From the NCBI GenBank assembly GCA_020073385.1, contig JAIQFH010000049.1, positions 1 through 58,100 on the forward strand: DNA of 58,100 nucleotides. The letters are read 5' to 3'. Under the pieces are notes generated by a model that ran no database searches, was not told the DNA's origin, and saw nothing but the letters and a program-made list of their open reading frames with translations. Below, piece after piece: positions 43,635-53,061 of this stretch. This DNA is from Terriglobia bacterium. GTDB taxonomy: Bacteria; Acidobacteriota; Terriglobia; Terriglobales; Acidobacteriaceae. The translations under genes and the position numbers were made by a program. Every line of letters begins with the position of its first letter. The stretch's first letter is position 1.

Positions 43635-43760
43635 ATTCTTGCTCCTTAAGGAGTGGGTTCAAAGACGATGCGACCGAGCACTTTCGCCTTCTACGCTCCT
43701 TCACCAATGACGTTGCGAACTCTGTGGCCCTTAAATCGAAAACGAGATCTATCCAGCCCA

Positions 43761-44690
43761 CTACAACGGCGAGCGTTGCCGACGCAGCCGGGCTGCCAAG
43801 AACAGGAAAACCGCAGCGAACACCAGTCCCAGCCACAATCCGGGGTCCGTCAGGAATGGGCCGGGCGTCATGTGCATCTCCGGGTCGAGCACATTCCCGT
43901 TCGCGCTGCCCATCGCTTCCCGGCCGCCGCTGAAGCGGTAGATCAGGAAATTCGAAAAGTAGGCGGTATGAAATGCGATCTTCTCGAAGATGACCACCGC
44001 GAACGGCGGCAGCACCGCCCAGAGAAACGGCGTGCGGCGCGACCAGGCCGAGATCAGGAAGAGCCAGCAATAGAGCGGTGCGTACCAGAGCATGTGCACC
44101 GTGACCAGGTGATACGCCAGTCCCCACATGGTGCGGTAGAGCTCGAGGCGGTTCCAGAACTCGGCCACGCTGAAGCCGCTCCCTGCGACCACCGCGCTGC
44201 TGAACAGCAACATGATCGTCTCGACCACAAAAGTAGCAGCGAAGGCGATCACGGGCAGCACCAGCAACGGAATACTTGCCTTCGCCAGCACGGTCGTGAG
44301 GTCGGAGACCGGCAGCGACTTCCAGAACAGGATGCTGCGGTCGCGGCGCTCGCCATACAGAGAGTCGAGCGCGTAAAAGATGCTGATAATGAACGCCGCT
44401 GCCATGATCAAGCCGGCGGCGAAGTCGAAGGGCTGCGTGAGCGAGTGGCGCTGCGCCATGGGCTCCATGGCCATCGCTCTCTGCAGAGTGCGGGGGAGCC
44501 TGACGAGCACGAAGACGAAGCCGAGGAGAATAACTCCGCTGATCGCGAGCGGCGCGAGATAGATCGAGCGGTACTCAAACAGCTCACGCCGCACCGACCA
44601 GTAGAAAGGCCGGGTGGGCTGGAGCGCGGCTGCCGGCGCAGGCCGCGGCGGCTCGAAAGCCCCGTTCACAGCGTTGGATGGAGTCGTCAT
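43761..44690 (-). CDS. ABC-2 type permease of the GntR-ABC operon
   Basis: A 309-residue membrane protein. About six transmembrane segments are seen (IYLAPLAISGVILLGFVFVL, FDFAAGLIMAAAFIISIFYA, and others), with an N-terminal cytoplasmic stretch rich in Pro and Ala. The SLYGERRDRSILFWKSLPVSD block is typical of YtrC/D-like or ABC-2 permeases controlled by YtrA regulators. It overlaps its ATPase gene by four bases. Confidence 0.86.
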   Translation of the reverse strand: MTTPSNAVNGAFEPPRPAPAAALQPTRPFYWSVRRELFEYRSIYLAPLAISGVILLGFVFVLVRLPRTLQRAMAMEPMAQRHSLTQPFDFAAGLIMAAAFIISIFYALDSLYGERRDRSILFWKSLPVSDLTTVLAKASIPLLVLPVIAFAATFVVETIMLLFSSAVVAGSGFSVAEFWNRLELYRTMWGLAYHLVTVHMLWYAPLYCWLFLISAWSRRTPFLWAVLPPFAVVIFEKIAFHTAYFSNFLIYRFSGGREAMGSANGNVLDPEMHMTPGPFLTDPGLWLGLVFAAVFLFLAARLRRQRSPL

Positions 44691-45589
44691 CGGGTCACTC
44701 CTTCATAAGAGCCCTGGACATTTGCGGGATGCGACGCTCCGCCCTGATTGCTGATGACCGCTACAAACAGGTCGGCGATACCCGGCGTCCTCAATTCGCC
44801 GAGCGCGGCGAGTTGCTGGCGATCGGCCCGGTCAAAGAGCAGAATGCTGCGGCCGAGTACTTGCCGCTCGTAGATCGGCTTGAGCGCCCGCGCATCGGCA
44901 AGCCGGTCAGGCTTCACGGTCAATTCCACGTAGCGCAATTCGAAGTCTTCCATGTTGCAGGCAAACACAATGCGTCCGCGATCGATGAACATCAGATCGG
45001 TGATGACGTGCTGAATCTCTTCCACTTGGTGAGTGGTGACGATAATGGTGCGGCTGCGGTCGTAATAGTCGTTCAGCAGGGAATCGTAGAACTGCTTGCG
45101 ATAGAGAATGTCGAGGCCCAGCGTTGGCTCGTCGAGCACCAGCAGGCGGGCGTCGATGGCCATGACCAGCGCGAGATGCAGTTGCGCCACCATGCCCTTC
45201 GATAACTCGCGAACCTTACTCGAACTCTTGATGGTGGTCCGGGCCAGAAATGCTTCTGCCTTGGTGCGATCGAATCGCGGGTGCACGCCGGCTACGTATT
45301 CGATAGCTTGCGAGACCCGAATCCAGCGCGGCAAGACAGCCACGTCAGCGATGAATGAAACATCGCGCATCAGCCGTTCACGCTCGACCCAGGGATCGCG
45401 GCCGAGCACACGAAGTTGTCCGTCATAGGGGATCAGGCCGAGGATCGCATTGAGGGCTGTGGTCTTGCCGGCTCCGTTCGGGCCGATCAGTCCGAGGATG
45501 CGCCCTTCTTCGACGCGCAAATCGAGACCGTCGAGTGCGACCGTTGTGCCGAACGCCTTACGCAAACCGCGTGCTTCGATGCAGGGCAT
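44687..45589 (-). CDS. ABC transporter ATP-binding protein (YtrB-like)
   Basis: A 300-residue ATPase. Walker A is GPNGAGKTTA, Walker B RLLVLDEPTLGLD, H-loop TTHQVEEIQH. The signature is VRELSKGMVAQLHLALV, where the usual LSGGQ is LSKGM, as is common in YtrB-like and other ABC-2 ATPases. The end overlaps the permease start. It is five bases after the GntR gene, so the three form one operon. Confidence 0.9.
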   Translation of the reverse strand: MPCIEARGLRKAFGTTVALDGLDLRVEEGRILGLIGPNGAGKTTALNAILGLIPYDGQLRVLGRDPWVERERLMRDVSFIADVAVLPRWIRVSQAIEYVAGVHPRFDRTKAEAFLARTTIKSSSKVRELSKGMVAQLHLALVMAIDARLLVLDEPTLGLDILYRKQFYDSLLNDYYDRSRTIIVTTHQVEEIQHVITDLMFIDRGRIVFACNMEDFELRYVELTVKPDRLADARALKPIYERQVLGRSILLFDRADRQQLAALGELRTPGIADLFVAVISNQGGASHPANVQGSYEGVTR

Positions 45590-45594
45590 GGGTC

Positions 45595-46020
45595 TCAGCG
45601 ATCCTCCTGATCTTTATCTTTGGAATTTGACAGCGCATCCTTCGATGAAGCCCGGGAAGGCTTGCCATTCGTGCTCGAATCCAGCAGCTCTTCCGCCGAG
45701 AGGCCAAGGCGCTGGATCGTCTCGTGGACCCTGGGCCACTCTTCGGCGAGAAATTTCTGGCGCTCGCCTTTCATCAGCAAGTTGCGTGCGCCCGCGTTGA
45801 TGAACATGCCGCGTCCTCGTTTGGTTTCGACCAGTCCCTCGTCTACGAGTTGCTGATATCCCTTGAGGACCGTGAGCGGGTTGACCCGATATTCCGCGGC
45901 GACGGTGCGCACCGAGGGCAAGGAATCGCCCTCTTTGAGCACACCGTCGAGAATCATCGCGACCACGCGATCGCGAAGCTGGCGGTAAATCGGCTGATTG
46001 TCGTTCCACTCACGGTCCAT
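45595..46020 (-). CDS. GntR-family regulator (YtrA subfamily)
   Basis: A 141-residue regulator. Residues about 8-78 form the winged HTH (QPIYRQLRDRVVAMILDGVL, then SLPSVRTVAAEYRVNPLTVL). The short C-terminal helical region without a ligand domain is the mark of the YtrA subfamily, which controls adjacent ABC operons and often responds to cell-envelope stress or antibiotics. The last about 25 residues are Ser/Lys/Asp rich and probably disordered. Confidence 0.9.
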   Translation of the reverse strand: MDREWNDNQPIYRQLRDRVVAMILDGVLKEGDSLPSVRTVAAEYRVNPLTVLKGYQQLVDEGLVETKRGRGMFINAGARNLLMKGERQKFLAEEWPRVHETIQRLGLSAEELLDSSTNGKPSRASSKDALSNSKDKDQEDR

Positions 46021-46064
46021 TGTGTTCCCCGTTTTGCTCCCAGCAATTGAGGAAAAATAGTCTA

Positions 46065-46214
46065 GGGAAGGGCACGACTTAAGTCGTGCCCTTCAGGACA
46101 ATTTTTGTGCGCTTTAGCGCCTGAGGTTAGGACGTTGACCAAGCGCTTACCTCAGCGGCTAAAGCCGAATCAATTTCAATCCGCTGACGGCACGGATAAA
46201 TCCGTGCCCTTCCC
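46065..46214. repeat. GGGAAGGGCACGACTT inverted repeat upstream of the GntR operon
   Basis: GGGAAGGGCACG at the left is answered by CGTGCCCTTCCC at the right. Inside are CGACTTAAGTCGTGCCCTTC, GCGCTTTAGCGC and CAGCGGCTAAAGCC. The GGCTTTAGCC word is shared with 4522 and 34960. It lies between the GntR gene and the secreted protein at 46263. Confidence 0.75.
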
Positions 46215-46262
46215 AAAACCCAACGGTCAAGATTTTTCAGCAGCCCGCTAGGTCTTCCAGCC

Positions 46263-46811
46263 TTACTTTGCACGGTGCAGGTCGAAGTGGGCATGCACAG
46301 GCTTGTCCCCGGGCATCATGTAGGTCCAGTCCTCGATGTGATGATCCGCGTCGACCAGCGTAAATATTCCGTGGTGCATATGTCCGTATTCGGTGCCGCC
46401 TGATATGTCGACGAGATCAAATTCCACGGTTTTGCCGTCTTCTGATTTCCTCGCCACCATGTGCGGACGATTTCCGGCGTCGCAATAGTGAACCAGATTC
46501 AGTTGATCGCCATTCAGGTACAGCATCGTGACAGGGTGATCATACTTTTTGGGATCGAGCGGAGTTCCGGCCTCTTGCAACTCATGCACAATCGCATGTC
46601 CGCGGGAAGTCACTCGCATCGAAACATGAAGGTTGGCATTGTCTCCCGTCATCCCCGGCATCGGCGGATTGACCGTGACCAGGCCTTCCCACTCCCCTCC
46701 AAGAGTTTTCAAACTGTCAAAGGACTTCTGTGCGTCAGATGGTGATTGTGCGAAAGCCGCGGTGGCAAGCGACAGCAGCGCCAGCGGCAGCAGAACACGA
46801 AGCGATTTCAT
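46263..46811 (-). CDS. Exported hypothetical protein (DUF1579-like)
   Basis: A 182-residue protein with a signal peptide (1-22, ending TAAFAQ). The mature part is a beta-rich barrel by appearance: SFDSLKTLGGEWEGLVTVN, then HAIVHELQEAG and TMLYLNGDQLNLVHYCDAGNRP. It resembles DUF1579-type exported proteins. Several histidines near the C-terminus (HMHHGIF, ADHHIEDW) could bind metal. Function unknown. The start at 46811 gives the cleanest signal peptide. Confidence 0.75.
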   Translation of the reverse strand: MKSLRVLLPLALLSLATAAFAQSPSDAQKSFDSLKTLGGEWEGLVTVNPPMPGMTGDNANLHVSMRVTSRGHAIVHELQEAGTPLDPKKYDHPVTMLYLNGDQLNLVHYCDAGNRPHMVARKSEDGKTVEFDLVDISGGTEYGHMHHGIFTLVDADHHIEDWTYMMPGDKPVHAHFDLHRAK

Positions 46812-47379
46812 AGTCATTCTCCTCATATGGAACTTCTTCTCTGCACTGAGGTCGACCTGTGTTCATGTGCTGTGGCCAGCAACACTGTTATACTTAACTA
46901 CAACACTAAATAACTTGCAAGCACTTTCTTAAGGATGTTTGCTGGTTTAAGGATGTTCTGCTGGCTCGGTCGTCAAGACCTCGGCTGGCTACCAGGTGCA
47001 CTGCGGCAGGTACAGAATCCTACAAGAGACTGCATTCAGGCGGGTTCAGAGGTTCGGAGGTTGTGTAAATTTATCGTCGCTAAAGTATTTATTATTAATA
47101 AGTTAAAGTCATAAGTTAAATCGATTTAACCTCTCGCTACTGCGCGACTCCGCACCGACATAGTTCTAGCTTGGCAGCCGCCCTTATCGCCTGCCCGGAG
47201 GATTCAGAAACCCTGCAATGGGCATTCCAGAACCTGACCAGGTCTCTGGTCCGATCATCGGGAATTATCACTAACCCAAGTGTTCCAGGTCCGAGGCGAA
47301 AAGGAAATTCACAGATCCCACGCGAGAGATCGATATTCGGCGGCCGCACCTGCACGAGTATCATTGACCATCAAATCCC
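46812..47379. other. Divergent intergenic region with AT-rich stretch and a 16-bp palindrome
   Basis: About 570 bases between divergent genes. An AT-rich stretch runs 47065-47130. It ends in GTTAAATCGATTTAAC (47115-47130), a perfect 16-base palindrome. It lies 250 bases before the PEP-binding protein gene. A minus-strand frame of 75 codons (47137-47364) was seen but has no support as a gene. Confidence 0.55.
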
Positions 47380-50355
47380 ATGTCCTTGCCTCGTATCGCC
47401 GAGCCCGTTCTCGACGCTGAAGAGCGCTTTGAAGGCTTCGAGAACCTGATGCCGTTCCGGGTGCAGAACATCCTCCTGGTCTCAAGTCTGTATGACTCCT
47501 TCATCCTGCGCGAAGATGGGCGGCTCAACGAACTGCTCATCGACGAATCGCTCGAGCTGAACCTGCGGCAGATTCCCGGGATCACACACGTTTCCAGTTG
47601 TGCCGAGGCGCTTGATCTGGCCAAGGCCAATCCGCAATTCAATCTGATCGTGACGAATCTGACGGTGGGCGACACCAACGCCGCCGCGCTTGCCCGCGCG
47701 GTGCGACGTGCAGGACTCGATGTGCCTGTCGTCGTGCTCGGCTATGACTACCGCGAGATCAAAAAGTTTGTCGCCCAGAATCCCGTAACGGATATTGATC
47801 GCGTATTTCTTTGGCAGGGAACGGCGCGCATCCTGATCGCGATCGTGAAATACGTTGAAGACAAGTACAACGTGTTGCACGATTCGCGCGCCATGGGCGT
47901 GCCCGTACTACTGGTCGTTGAAGACAACATCCGCTACTACTCGTCATTCTTGCCAGTCATCTATACGGAGCTGATCAAGCAGTCGCGGCGCGTGATTCAG
48001 GAAGGCATCAACGTAGCGCACAAGCTGGTGCGCATGCAGGCCAGGCCGAAGATTCTGCTCGCTTCGAATTTCGAGGACGCCGCTGAACTGGTGCAGAAAT
48101 ACCGCGACTACATCTTCGGCATTGTGTCCGACGTGGAGTTCCCCTGGGATGGCAAGCTGAGCCCGGAAGCTGGATTTGAGCTGGCACGCATGGTGAAGAG
48201 TCTTACTCCAGACGTGCCTGTTGTGCTGCAGACCAGCCGCCCGGAATTTCGTCCCCGGGCGCACGCGGAGGGCTATTCCTTCCTGCGCAAGCGTTCGCCA
48301 ACCCTGCTGAAAGATTTGCGACGCATTCTTACTGATTCGTTCGGATTCGGCGATTTCGTCTTCCGCATGCCCGATCAGCACGAAGTGGGCCGCGCTACGG
48401 ATCTGAACGAACTCGAGGAACAGCTCCAAACGATTCCTGCCGACAGCCTGATGTACCACGCGCAGCGCAATCACTTCTCGCACTGGCTGATGGCGCGAAC
48501 GGAATTCGCGCTGGCGGCGAAGCTGCGTCCGCGCAAGGTCTCAGACTTCAACGGTCCCGAGCACCTGCGCCGCGACCTGATCGAATCCATCAATGATTAC
48601 CGGCGCGAGCAGAACGAAGTTCTGATCGGAGATTTCAGGGCCGATACTTACAAGCCGGCGCAGTCGAGTTTTCTGCGGATCGGAGCAGGTTCGCTCGGAG
48701 GCAAAGCCCGTGGCCTGGCGTTCGTGCGTCATCTTCTGCGCACGCGGCGCATTGTGAAGCGCTTTGCCGGTGTGAAGATTTCGGTGCCTCCCGCGGTCGT
48801 GATTGCGACCGACATGTTCGATCAGTTTCTTGCCGAGAATAACCTCAGCGATTTCGCCCTGCACTGCGATGACGACAGCGAAATTCAGCAGCGTTTTCTG
48901 GATTCGCCGCTGCCGGTGGCGCTGCAGGAGAACCTGCGTGCATTCCTCGAAGAAGTTCGCTATCCGCTGGCGGTGCGCTCTTCGAGCCTGCTGGAAGATT
49001 CGCAGTACCAGCCCTTCACCGGCGTATACGAGACATTCATGTTGGGGAACCAGCAGGCTGATATCGAGACGCGATTCAACGAACTGTGCGAGGCGATCAA
49101 ACTGGTCTACGCGTCGACGTTCAGCCAGCATGCGAAAGCCTACGTACGGGCCACGCCTTACCGTCTGGAAGAAGAGAAGATGGCAGTCATCCTTCAGCAG
49201 GTGGTTGGGACTCAATATGGGCCGAGATTTTATCCGAATTTTTCAGGCGTGGTGCGGTCGCATAATTTCTATCCTATCGAGCCGATGACGTTTTCGGACG
49301 GCATCGCTGCTGTCGCGCTGGGATTGGGCCGCACCGTCGTGGATGGCGGGAAGTGTATGAGTTTCTGTCCGCGTTATCCGAGGAACCTGCTGCAGTTTTC
49401 TTCTGTGGAAGACATTCTGGCCAACACCCAGACGGAATTCTGCGCGCTGGAACTCGACGGCGTTCCCCATGGCGGAGGGCCGGGCCACCTGCGCGAAGTG
49501 CGCTTCGGCCTCGATGTCGCCGAGGCTGATGGCACGTTGCACGCGGTCGCTTCCACCTACTCCGCCGATAACAATGCGGTGTACGACGGCCTCAGCCGTC
49601 CGGGGGCGCGCGTGGTGACGTTCGCGCCCATGCTCAAGCATGGTCTCTTCCCGCTGGCGAACATTCTGGAAGTACTGGTGCACGCCGGCGAAGACGCGTT
49701 GGGCAATCCAGTGGAGATTGAATTTGCCGTGCGCCTGCCGCGCGGTGAGGAACCGGCCGAGTTCGGATTCTTGCAGATTCGTCCGCTGACGCTCTCGCGC
49801 GATCATCAAGAACTATCAATCGGAGAGATCGAGCCGTCGCAACTGATCTGCCGCAGTACCAAGGTCCTCGGCAACGGGCGCATCGAGAATCTGCACGACG
49901 TGGTGGTAGTCGATTTGCACCGCTTCGAGCGCAGCCGCAGCCGGGAGGTTGCTGAGGCCGTGGCGCACTTTAATGCTGCTCTGAGCACGGATAATCGTCC
50001 TTATCTGTTAATCGGAGTTGGGCGCTGGGGTTCGAACGATCCGTGGCTTGGCATTCCGGTCGAGTGGGATGAAATCTCAGGGGCTCGCGTCATCGTCGAA
50101 GCTGGTTTCCGCGATTTCCGCGTCACGCCCTCGCAAGGCAGCCACTTTTTCCAGAACCTGACGGCGTTCCAGGTCGGATACTTCACGGTAAATCCCGATG
50201 CCGGGGAAGGATCGCTTGACTGGCAATGGCTCGCCGAACAGCCTGCGGTGGAAGAGCAGGGATGCGTGCGACACCTGCAATTCCCCCAACCGCTGCGGAT
50301 TGTGATGAATAGCCGGACCAGCCAGGGAGTGATTCTGAAGCCGGAAGGGAATTAG
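47380..50355 (+). CDS. Receiver-like domains fused to a PEP-synthase ATP-grasp domain
   Basis: A 991-residue protein. The N-terminal part has two receiver-like units: about 28-140 (VQNILLVSSLYDSFILREDG, NLIVTNLTV) and about 170-315 (GVPVLLVVEDNIRYYSSFLP, FGIVSDVEF). A PEP synthase-type nucleotide-binding domain follows (about 440-800; GSLGGKARGLAFVRHLL, LAVRSSSLLEDSQYQPFTGVYETFM). The swivelling His domain and PEP-binding barrel of real PEP synthase or PPDK are absent, so PEP synthesis is unlikely. It may phosphorylate or bind nucleotide in a signalling role. It precedes nfnAB by 225 bases. Confidence 0.8.
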   Translation: MSLPRIAEPVLDAEERFEGFENLMPFRVQNILLVSSLYDSFILREDGRLNELLIDESLELNLRQIPGITHVSSCAEALDLAKANPQFNLIVTNLTVGDTNAAALARAVRRAGLDVPVVVLGYDYREIKKFVAQNPVTDIDRVFLWQGTARILIAIVKYVEDKYNVLHDSRAMGVPVLLVVEDNIRYYSSFLPVIYTELIKQSRRVIQEGINVAHKLVRMQARPKILLASNFEDAAELVQKYRDYIFGIVSDVEFPWDGKLSPEAGFELARMVKSLTPDVPVVLQTSRPEFRPRAHAEGYSFLRKRSPTLLKDLRRILTDSFGFGDFVFRMPDQHEVGRATDLNELEEQLQTIPADSLMYHAQRNHFSHWLMARTEFALAAKLRPRKVSDFNGPEHLRRDLIESINDYRREQNEVLIGDFRADTYKPAQSSFLRIGAGSLGGKARGLAFVRHLLRTRRIVKRFAGVKISVPPAVVIATDMFDQFLAENNLSDFALHCDDDSEIQQRFLDSPLPVALQENLRAFLEEVRYPLAVRSSSLLEDSQYQPFTGVYETFMLGNQQADIETRFNELCEAIKLVYASTFSQHAKAYVRATPYRLEEEKMAVILQQVVGTQYGPRFYPNFSGVVRSHNFYPIEPMTFSDGIAAVALGLGRTVVDGGKCMSFCPRYPRNLLQFSSVEDILANTQTEFCALELDGVPHGGGPGHLREVRFGLDVAEADGTLHAVASTYSADNNAVYDGLSRPGARVVTFAPMLKHGLFPLANILEVLVHAGEDALGNPVEIEFAVRLPRGEEPAEFGFLQIRPLTLSRDHQELSIGEIEPSQLICRSTKVLGNGRIENLHDVVVVDLHRFERSRSREVAEAVAHFNAALSTDNRPYLLIGVGRWGSNDPWLGIPVEWDEISGARVIVEAGFRDFRVTPSQGSHFFQNLTAFQVGYFTVNPDAGEGSLDWQWLAEQPAVEEQGCVRHLQFPQPLRIVMNSRTSQGVILKPEGN

Positions 50356-50379
50356 CTGCCGGCACCCGCATTGGTGTCC

Positions 50380-50470
50380 TGTCATCCTGAACGAAGTGAA
50401 GGACCTATGTAGTCGCCCGCATAGTGCATAGGTCCTTCGGCCCGCCAAAACCGCGGTCCTCAGGATGACA
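50380..50470. repeat. TGTCATCCTGA inverted repeat
   Basis: TGTCATCCTGA (50380-50390) pairs with TCAGGATGACA (50460-50470). The inner AGGACCTATG pairs with CATAGGTCCT. A sister is at 15751-15861. Confidence 0.88.
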
Positions 50471-50500
50471 TGGGAGGCCCGAGGTTTTCGCACAACCCCA

Positions 50501-50542
50501 TGTGACTGTAATCACAGCCTCTCCTGTGTGATTCCGAACACA
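50501..50542. promoter_or_regulatory. CRP/FNR-type palindromes upstream of nfnA
   Basis: TGTGACTGTAATCACA (50501-50516) is a full TGTGA-N6-TCACA match. A second, one-mismatch site TGTGATTCCGAACACA follows at 50527-50542. The centres are 26 bases apart. They lie 40-80 bases before the GTG start of nfnA. Confidence 0.7.
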
Positions 50543-50580
50543 ATCTTAGAGTCGTCATTCATCCGTCTTACGGAGCGCCT

Positions 50581-51474
50581 GTGTTCAAAATCGTTCATGC
50601 ACAGTTCCTTGCGCCGGGGATCAAACGCTTTGTCATCCAAGCGCCCCGCATCGCGCGCAAGCAGCAGCCGGGGCAGTTCGTCATCCTGCGGATTTACGAG
50701 GAGGGCGAGCGGATTCCGGTCACCATCGAGAACTCCGATCCTGAGAAGGGCACCATCAACATCGTGGTGCAATCGGCCGGGAAGACTACCACCCTGCTGA
50801 ATACGCTCGAGACCGGCGATTCCATCCTCGACGTGGTGGGGCCGCTGGGGAAGCCTTCGGACATCCGCAACTACGGCACGGTGGTCGTGGTTGGAGGAGG
50901 AGTGGGGACGGCGATGGCCTACCCTACGGCGGTGGCGCTGAAGCGGGCAGGCAACCGCGTAATTTCGATCGTTGGCGCGCGCAACAAAGAACTGGTGATC
51001 CTCGAAAGAGAAATGCGAGAGGTCAGCGATGCTCTCCTGATCACCACTGACGACGGCAGCTATGCTGACAAGGGATTCGTCACCGACAAGCTGCGGCAAT
51101 TGATCGACAACGGGGTGCGGATCGACCTGGTCGTAGCCGTCGGTCCGATCGTCATGATGAAAGCGGTCTCCGAATTGACGCGCAAAGAGAAGATCCACAC
51201 GGTGGTCAGCTTGAATCCGATCATGATCGATGGAACCGGAATGTGCGGTGGATGCCGCGTGCTGATTGACGGCAAGAGCGAATTCGCCTGCGTCGATGGC
51301 CCCGAGTTCGATGGGCACAAGGTGAACTTCGAGGTACTGGTGCAGCGCAACGGGATGTATCGTACGGCCGAGCAGCAATCGATGGAGGAGTTCAAGCGCT
51401 TGCAGAAGGCCGAGGCGGAAGAGGGCGAGGTTTGTGCGGCCACTTCCGGCGCGCGGCAAGGAGAGCAACGATGA
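50581..51474 (+). CDS. nfnA: NADH-dependent ferredoxin:NADP+ oxidoreductase subunit A (NfnA / SudB-like)
   Basis: A 297-residue FAD/NAD-binding subunit with a C-terminal [2Fe-2S] cluster. An FNR-like FAD domain (about 1-95), an NAD domain (VVVVGGGVGTAMAYPTAVAL), and cluster ligands in DGTGMCGGCRV and FACVDGPEFDGH are seen. In the NfnAB complex it takes or gives NADH electrons while NfnB bifurcates ferredoxin and NADPH. The start is GTG at 50581. It overlaps nfnB by four bases. Related sulfide dehydrogenase and DHOD beta proteins are alternatives, but the nfnB partner favours Nfn. Confidence 0.88.
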   Translation: MFKIVHAQFLAPGIKRFVIQAPRIARKQQPGQFVILRIYEEGERIPVTIENSDPEKGTINIVVQSAGKTTTLLNTLETGDSILDVVGPLGKPSDIRNYGTVVVVGGGVGTAMAYPTAVALKRAGNRVISIVGARNKELVILEREMREVSDALLITTDDGSYADKGFVTDKLRQLIDNGVRIDLVVAVGPIVMMKAVSELTRKEKIHTVVSLNPIMIDGTGMCGGCRVLIDGKSEFACVDGPEFDGHKVNFEVLVQRNGMYRTAEQQSMEEFKRLQKAEAEEGEVCAATSGARQGEQR

Positions 51475-52919
51475 GCCCGACAGCAAGCAAATCGAAGAAT
51501 CCGCTCTCACCCAAAGAACGTATCAAGGTTCCGCGGCAGCTCATGCCGGAGCAGCCTGCGGAAGTACGTGCGCACAATTTCGAAGAAGTGAATCTGGGAT
51601 ACAGCCCGGAACTGGCGCAGCAGGAGGCGCTGCGCTGTCTGGAATGCGCCAAGCCAACGTGCACCGACAACTGTCCGGTGGGCATCGACGTAAAGGAGTT
51701 CGTGCAGCGGATTGTGATTGGAGACTTTCTCGGGGCGGCGGCGAAGATCCGCGAAGCGAACGTGCTGCCCGCCATCACCGGGCGCGTCTGCCCGCAGGAA
51801 GATCAGTGCGAAGGGAAGTGTCTGCTGTCGAAGAAGGTGAAGCCGCTGGGAATCGGCTATCTGGAACGATTCGTTGCCGATTATCAACAGCGCATGGGGA
51901 CGCACATCGTCCCGACGGTCGAGCCGACCGGAAAGAAGGTCGCCATCGTCGGAAGCGGGCCATCCGGTCTCACCGTCGCCGGAGATCTGATCCAGAAGGG
52001 GCACAAGGTCCGTGTATTCGAGGCGCTGCACGAAATCGGCGGTGTGCTGGTCTATGGCATTCCCGAGTTCCGCTTGCCCAAGCAGATCGTGCGGGAGCAG
52101 ATCGATTACATGCGCGAGATGGGCGTGGAGTTCGAGACCGACGTGGTCGTCGGCCGCACGGTGACGATCGACGAATTGCTCGAACAAGAAGGGTATGACG
52201 CGGTCTTCATCGGGACTGGGGCCGGGCTGCCGCAATTCATGAATATTCCGGGCGAGCATCTGAACGGCGTTTATTCGGCGAACGAATTTCTGACCCGCAT
52301 CAATCTCATGAAAGCGTACAAATTTCCCGAGTATGACGAGCCGATGCTCGATCTCCATGGGAAAGACGTCGCTGTGATCGGCGGCGGAAACACGGCGCTC
52401 GATGCGATTCGCTCGGCGTTGAGGCTGGGTGCGCGCAAGGCATATGTGCTCTATCGTCGCAGCGAGGCCGAAATGCCGGCCCGCGCGGAAGAAGTGCATC
52501 ACGCGCGGGAGGAGGGAATTGATTTTCAGATGCTGACCGCTCCCGTCGAGTTCCTCTCCGATGGCAAAGGCTGGCTCACCACCGCCCGTTGTGTGCGCAT
52601 GGAACTGGGCGAACCCGATGCCTCCGGCCGCCGGCGGCCGGTGCCTATGCAAGGATCGGAGTTCGAGTTGCCTTTATCTGTGGCGGTGATTGCGATCGGC
52701 ACTACTGCGAATCCCATTGTGCAGAGCACCACGCTCGGCCTGGGCACGAACAAGCGTGGATACATTCAGGCTAGTGAAGAAACGCAGCGCACCACGCGCA
52801 AGGGAGTGTTCGCCGGCGGAGACATCGTCACCGGCGCGGCAACCGTGATTCTGGCCATGGGCGCGGGACGGCGCGCGGCGAACTCGATGCATCAGTATCT
52901 GACGACGGGCGAGTGGTGA
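51471..52919 (+). CDS. nfnB: NADH-dependent ferredoxin:NADP+ oxidoreductase subunit B (NfnB / GltD-like)
   Basis: A 482-residue GltD-like flavoprotein. The N-terminal part holds [4Fe-4S] cysteines (CLECAKPTCTDNCPVGID; CPQEDQCEGKC). FAD and NADP sites follow (VAIVGSGPSGLTVAGDLIQ; VAVIGGGNTALDAIRSALR). As the large subunit of Nfn it bifurcates electrons between ferredoxin, NADH and NADPH. No gltB is adjacent, and the NfnA partner with ATGA overlap argues against glutamate synthase. The start at 51471 (MSPTASK) is chosen for that overlap. Confidence 0.88.
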   Translation: MSPTASKSKNPLSPKERIKVPRQLMPEQPAEVRAHNFEEVNLGYSPELAQQEALRCLECAKPTCTDNCPVGIDVKEFVQRIVIGDFLGAAAKIREANVLPAITGRVCPQEDQCEGKCLLSKKVKPLGIGYLERFVADYQQRMGTHIVPTVEPTGKKVAIVGSGPSGLTVAGDLIQKGHKVRVFEALHEIGGVLVYGIPEFRLPKQIVREQIDYMREMGVEFETDVVVGRTVTIDELLEQEGYDAVFIGTGAGLPQFMNIPGEHLNGVYSANEFLTRINLMKAYKFPEYDEPMLDLHGKDVAVIGGGNTALDAIRSALRLGARKAYVLYRRSEAEMPARAEEVHHAREEGIDFQMLTAPVEFLSDGKGWLTTARCVRMELGEPDASGRRRPVPMQGSEFELPLSVAVIAIGTTANPIVQSTTLGLGTNKRGYIQASEETQRTTRKGVFAGGDIVTGAATVILAMGAGRRAANSMHQYLTTGEW

Positions 52920-52930
52920 TTGTCTCTACT

Positions 52931-53031
52931 CTTGTCATTCCGAAAGAAGGGAGGAATCTGCCGTCTGCAGGCGCTAGTTGCGCTGCAGACGCGAGCAGAT
53001 TCCTCGCGGCTTTGCCGCTCGGAATGACAAG
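52931..53031. repeat. CTTGTCATTCCGA inverted repeat
   Basis: CTTGTCATTCCGA at the left pairs with CGGAATGACAAG at the right. Inside, GAGGAATCTGC pairs with GCAGATTCCTC. A sister is at 22826-22957. Confidence 0.88.
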
Positions 53032-53061
53032 GACTATTCTCCGTTGGAAATGACAAGAGAC

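Noticed and set aside
47137..47364. 75-codon minus-strand frame upstream of the PEP-binding protein
   Set aside because: No family match, no ribosome binding site, and it lies in the promoter region of a well-supported gene.
50581..52919. Glutamate synthase small subunit with partner
   Set aside because: GltD-like sequence is present but there is no gltB and the overlapping partner has the FAD/NAD/[2Fe-2S] layout of NfnA.
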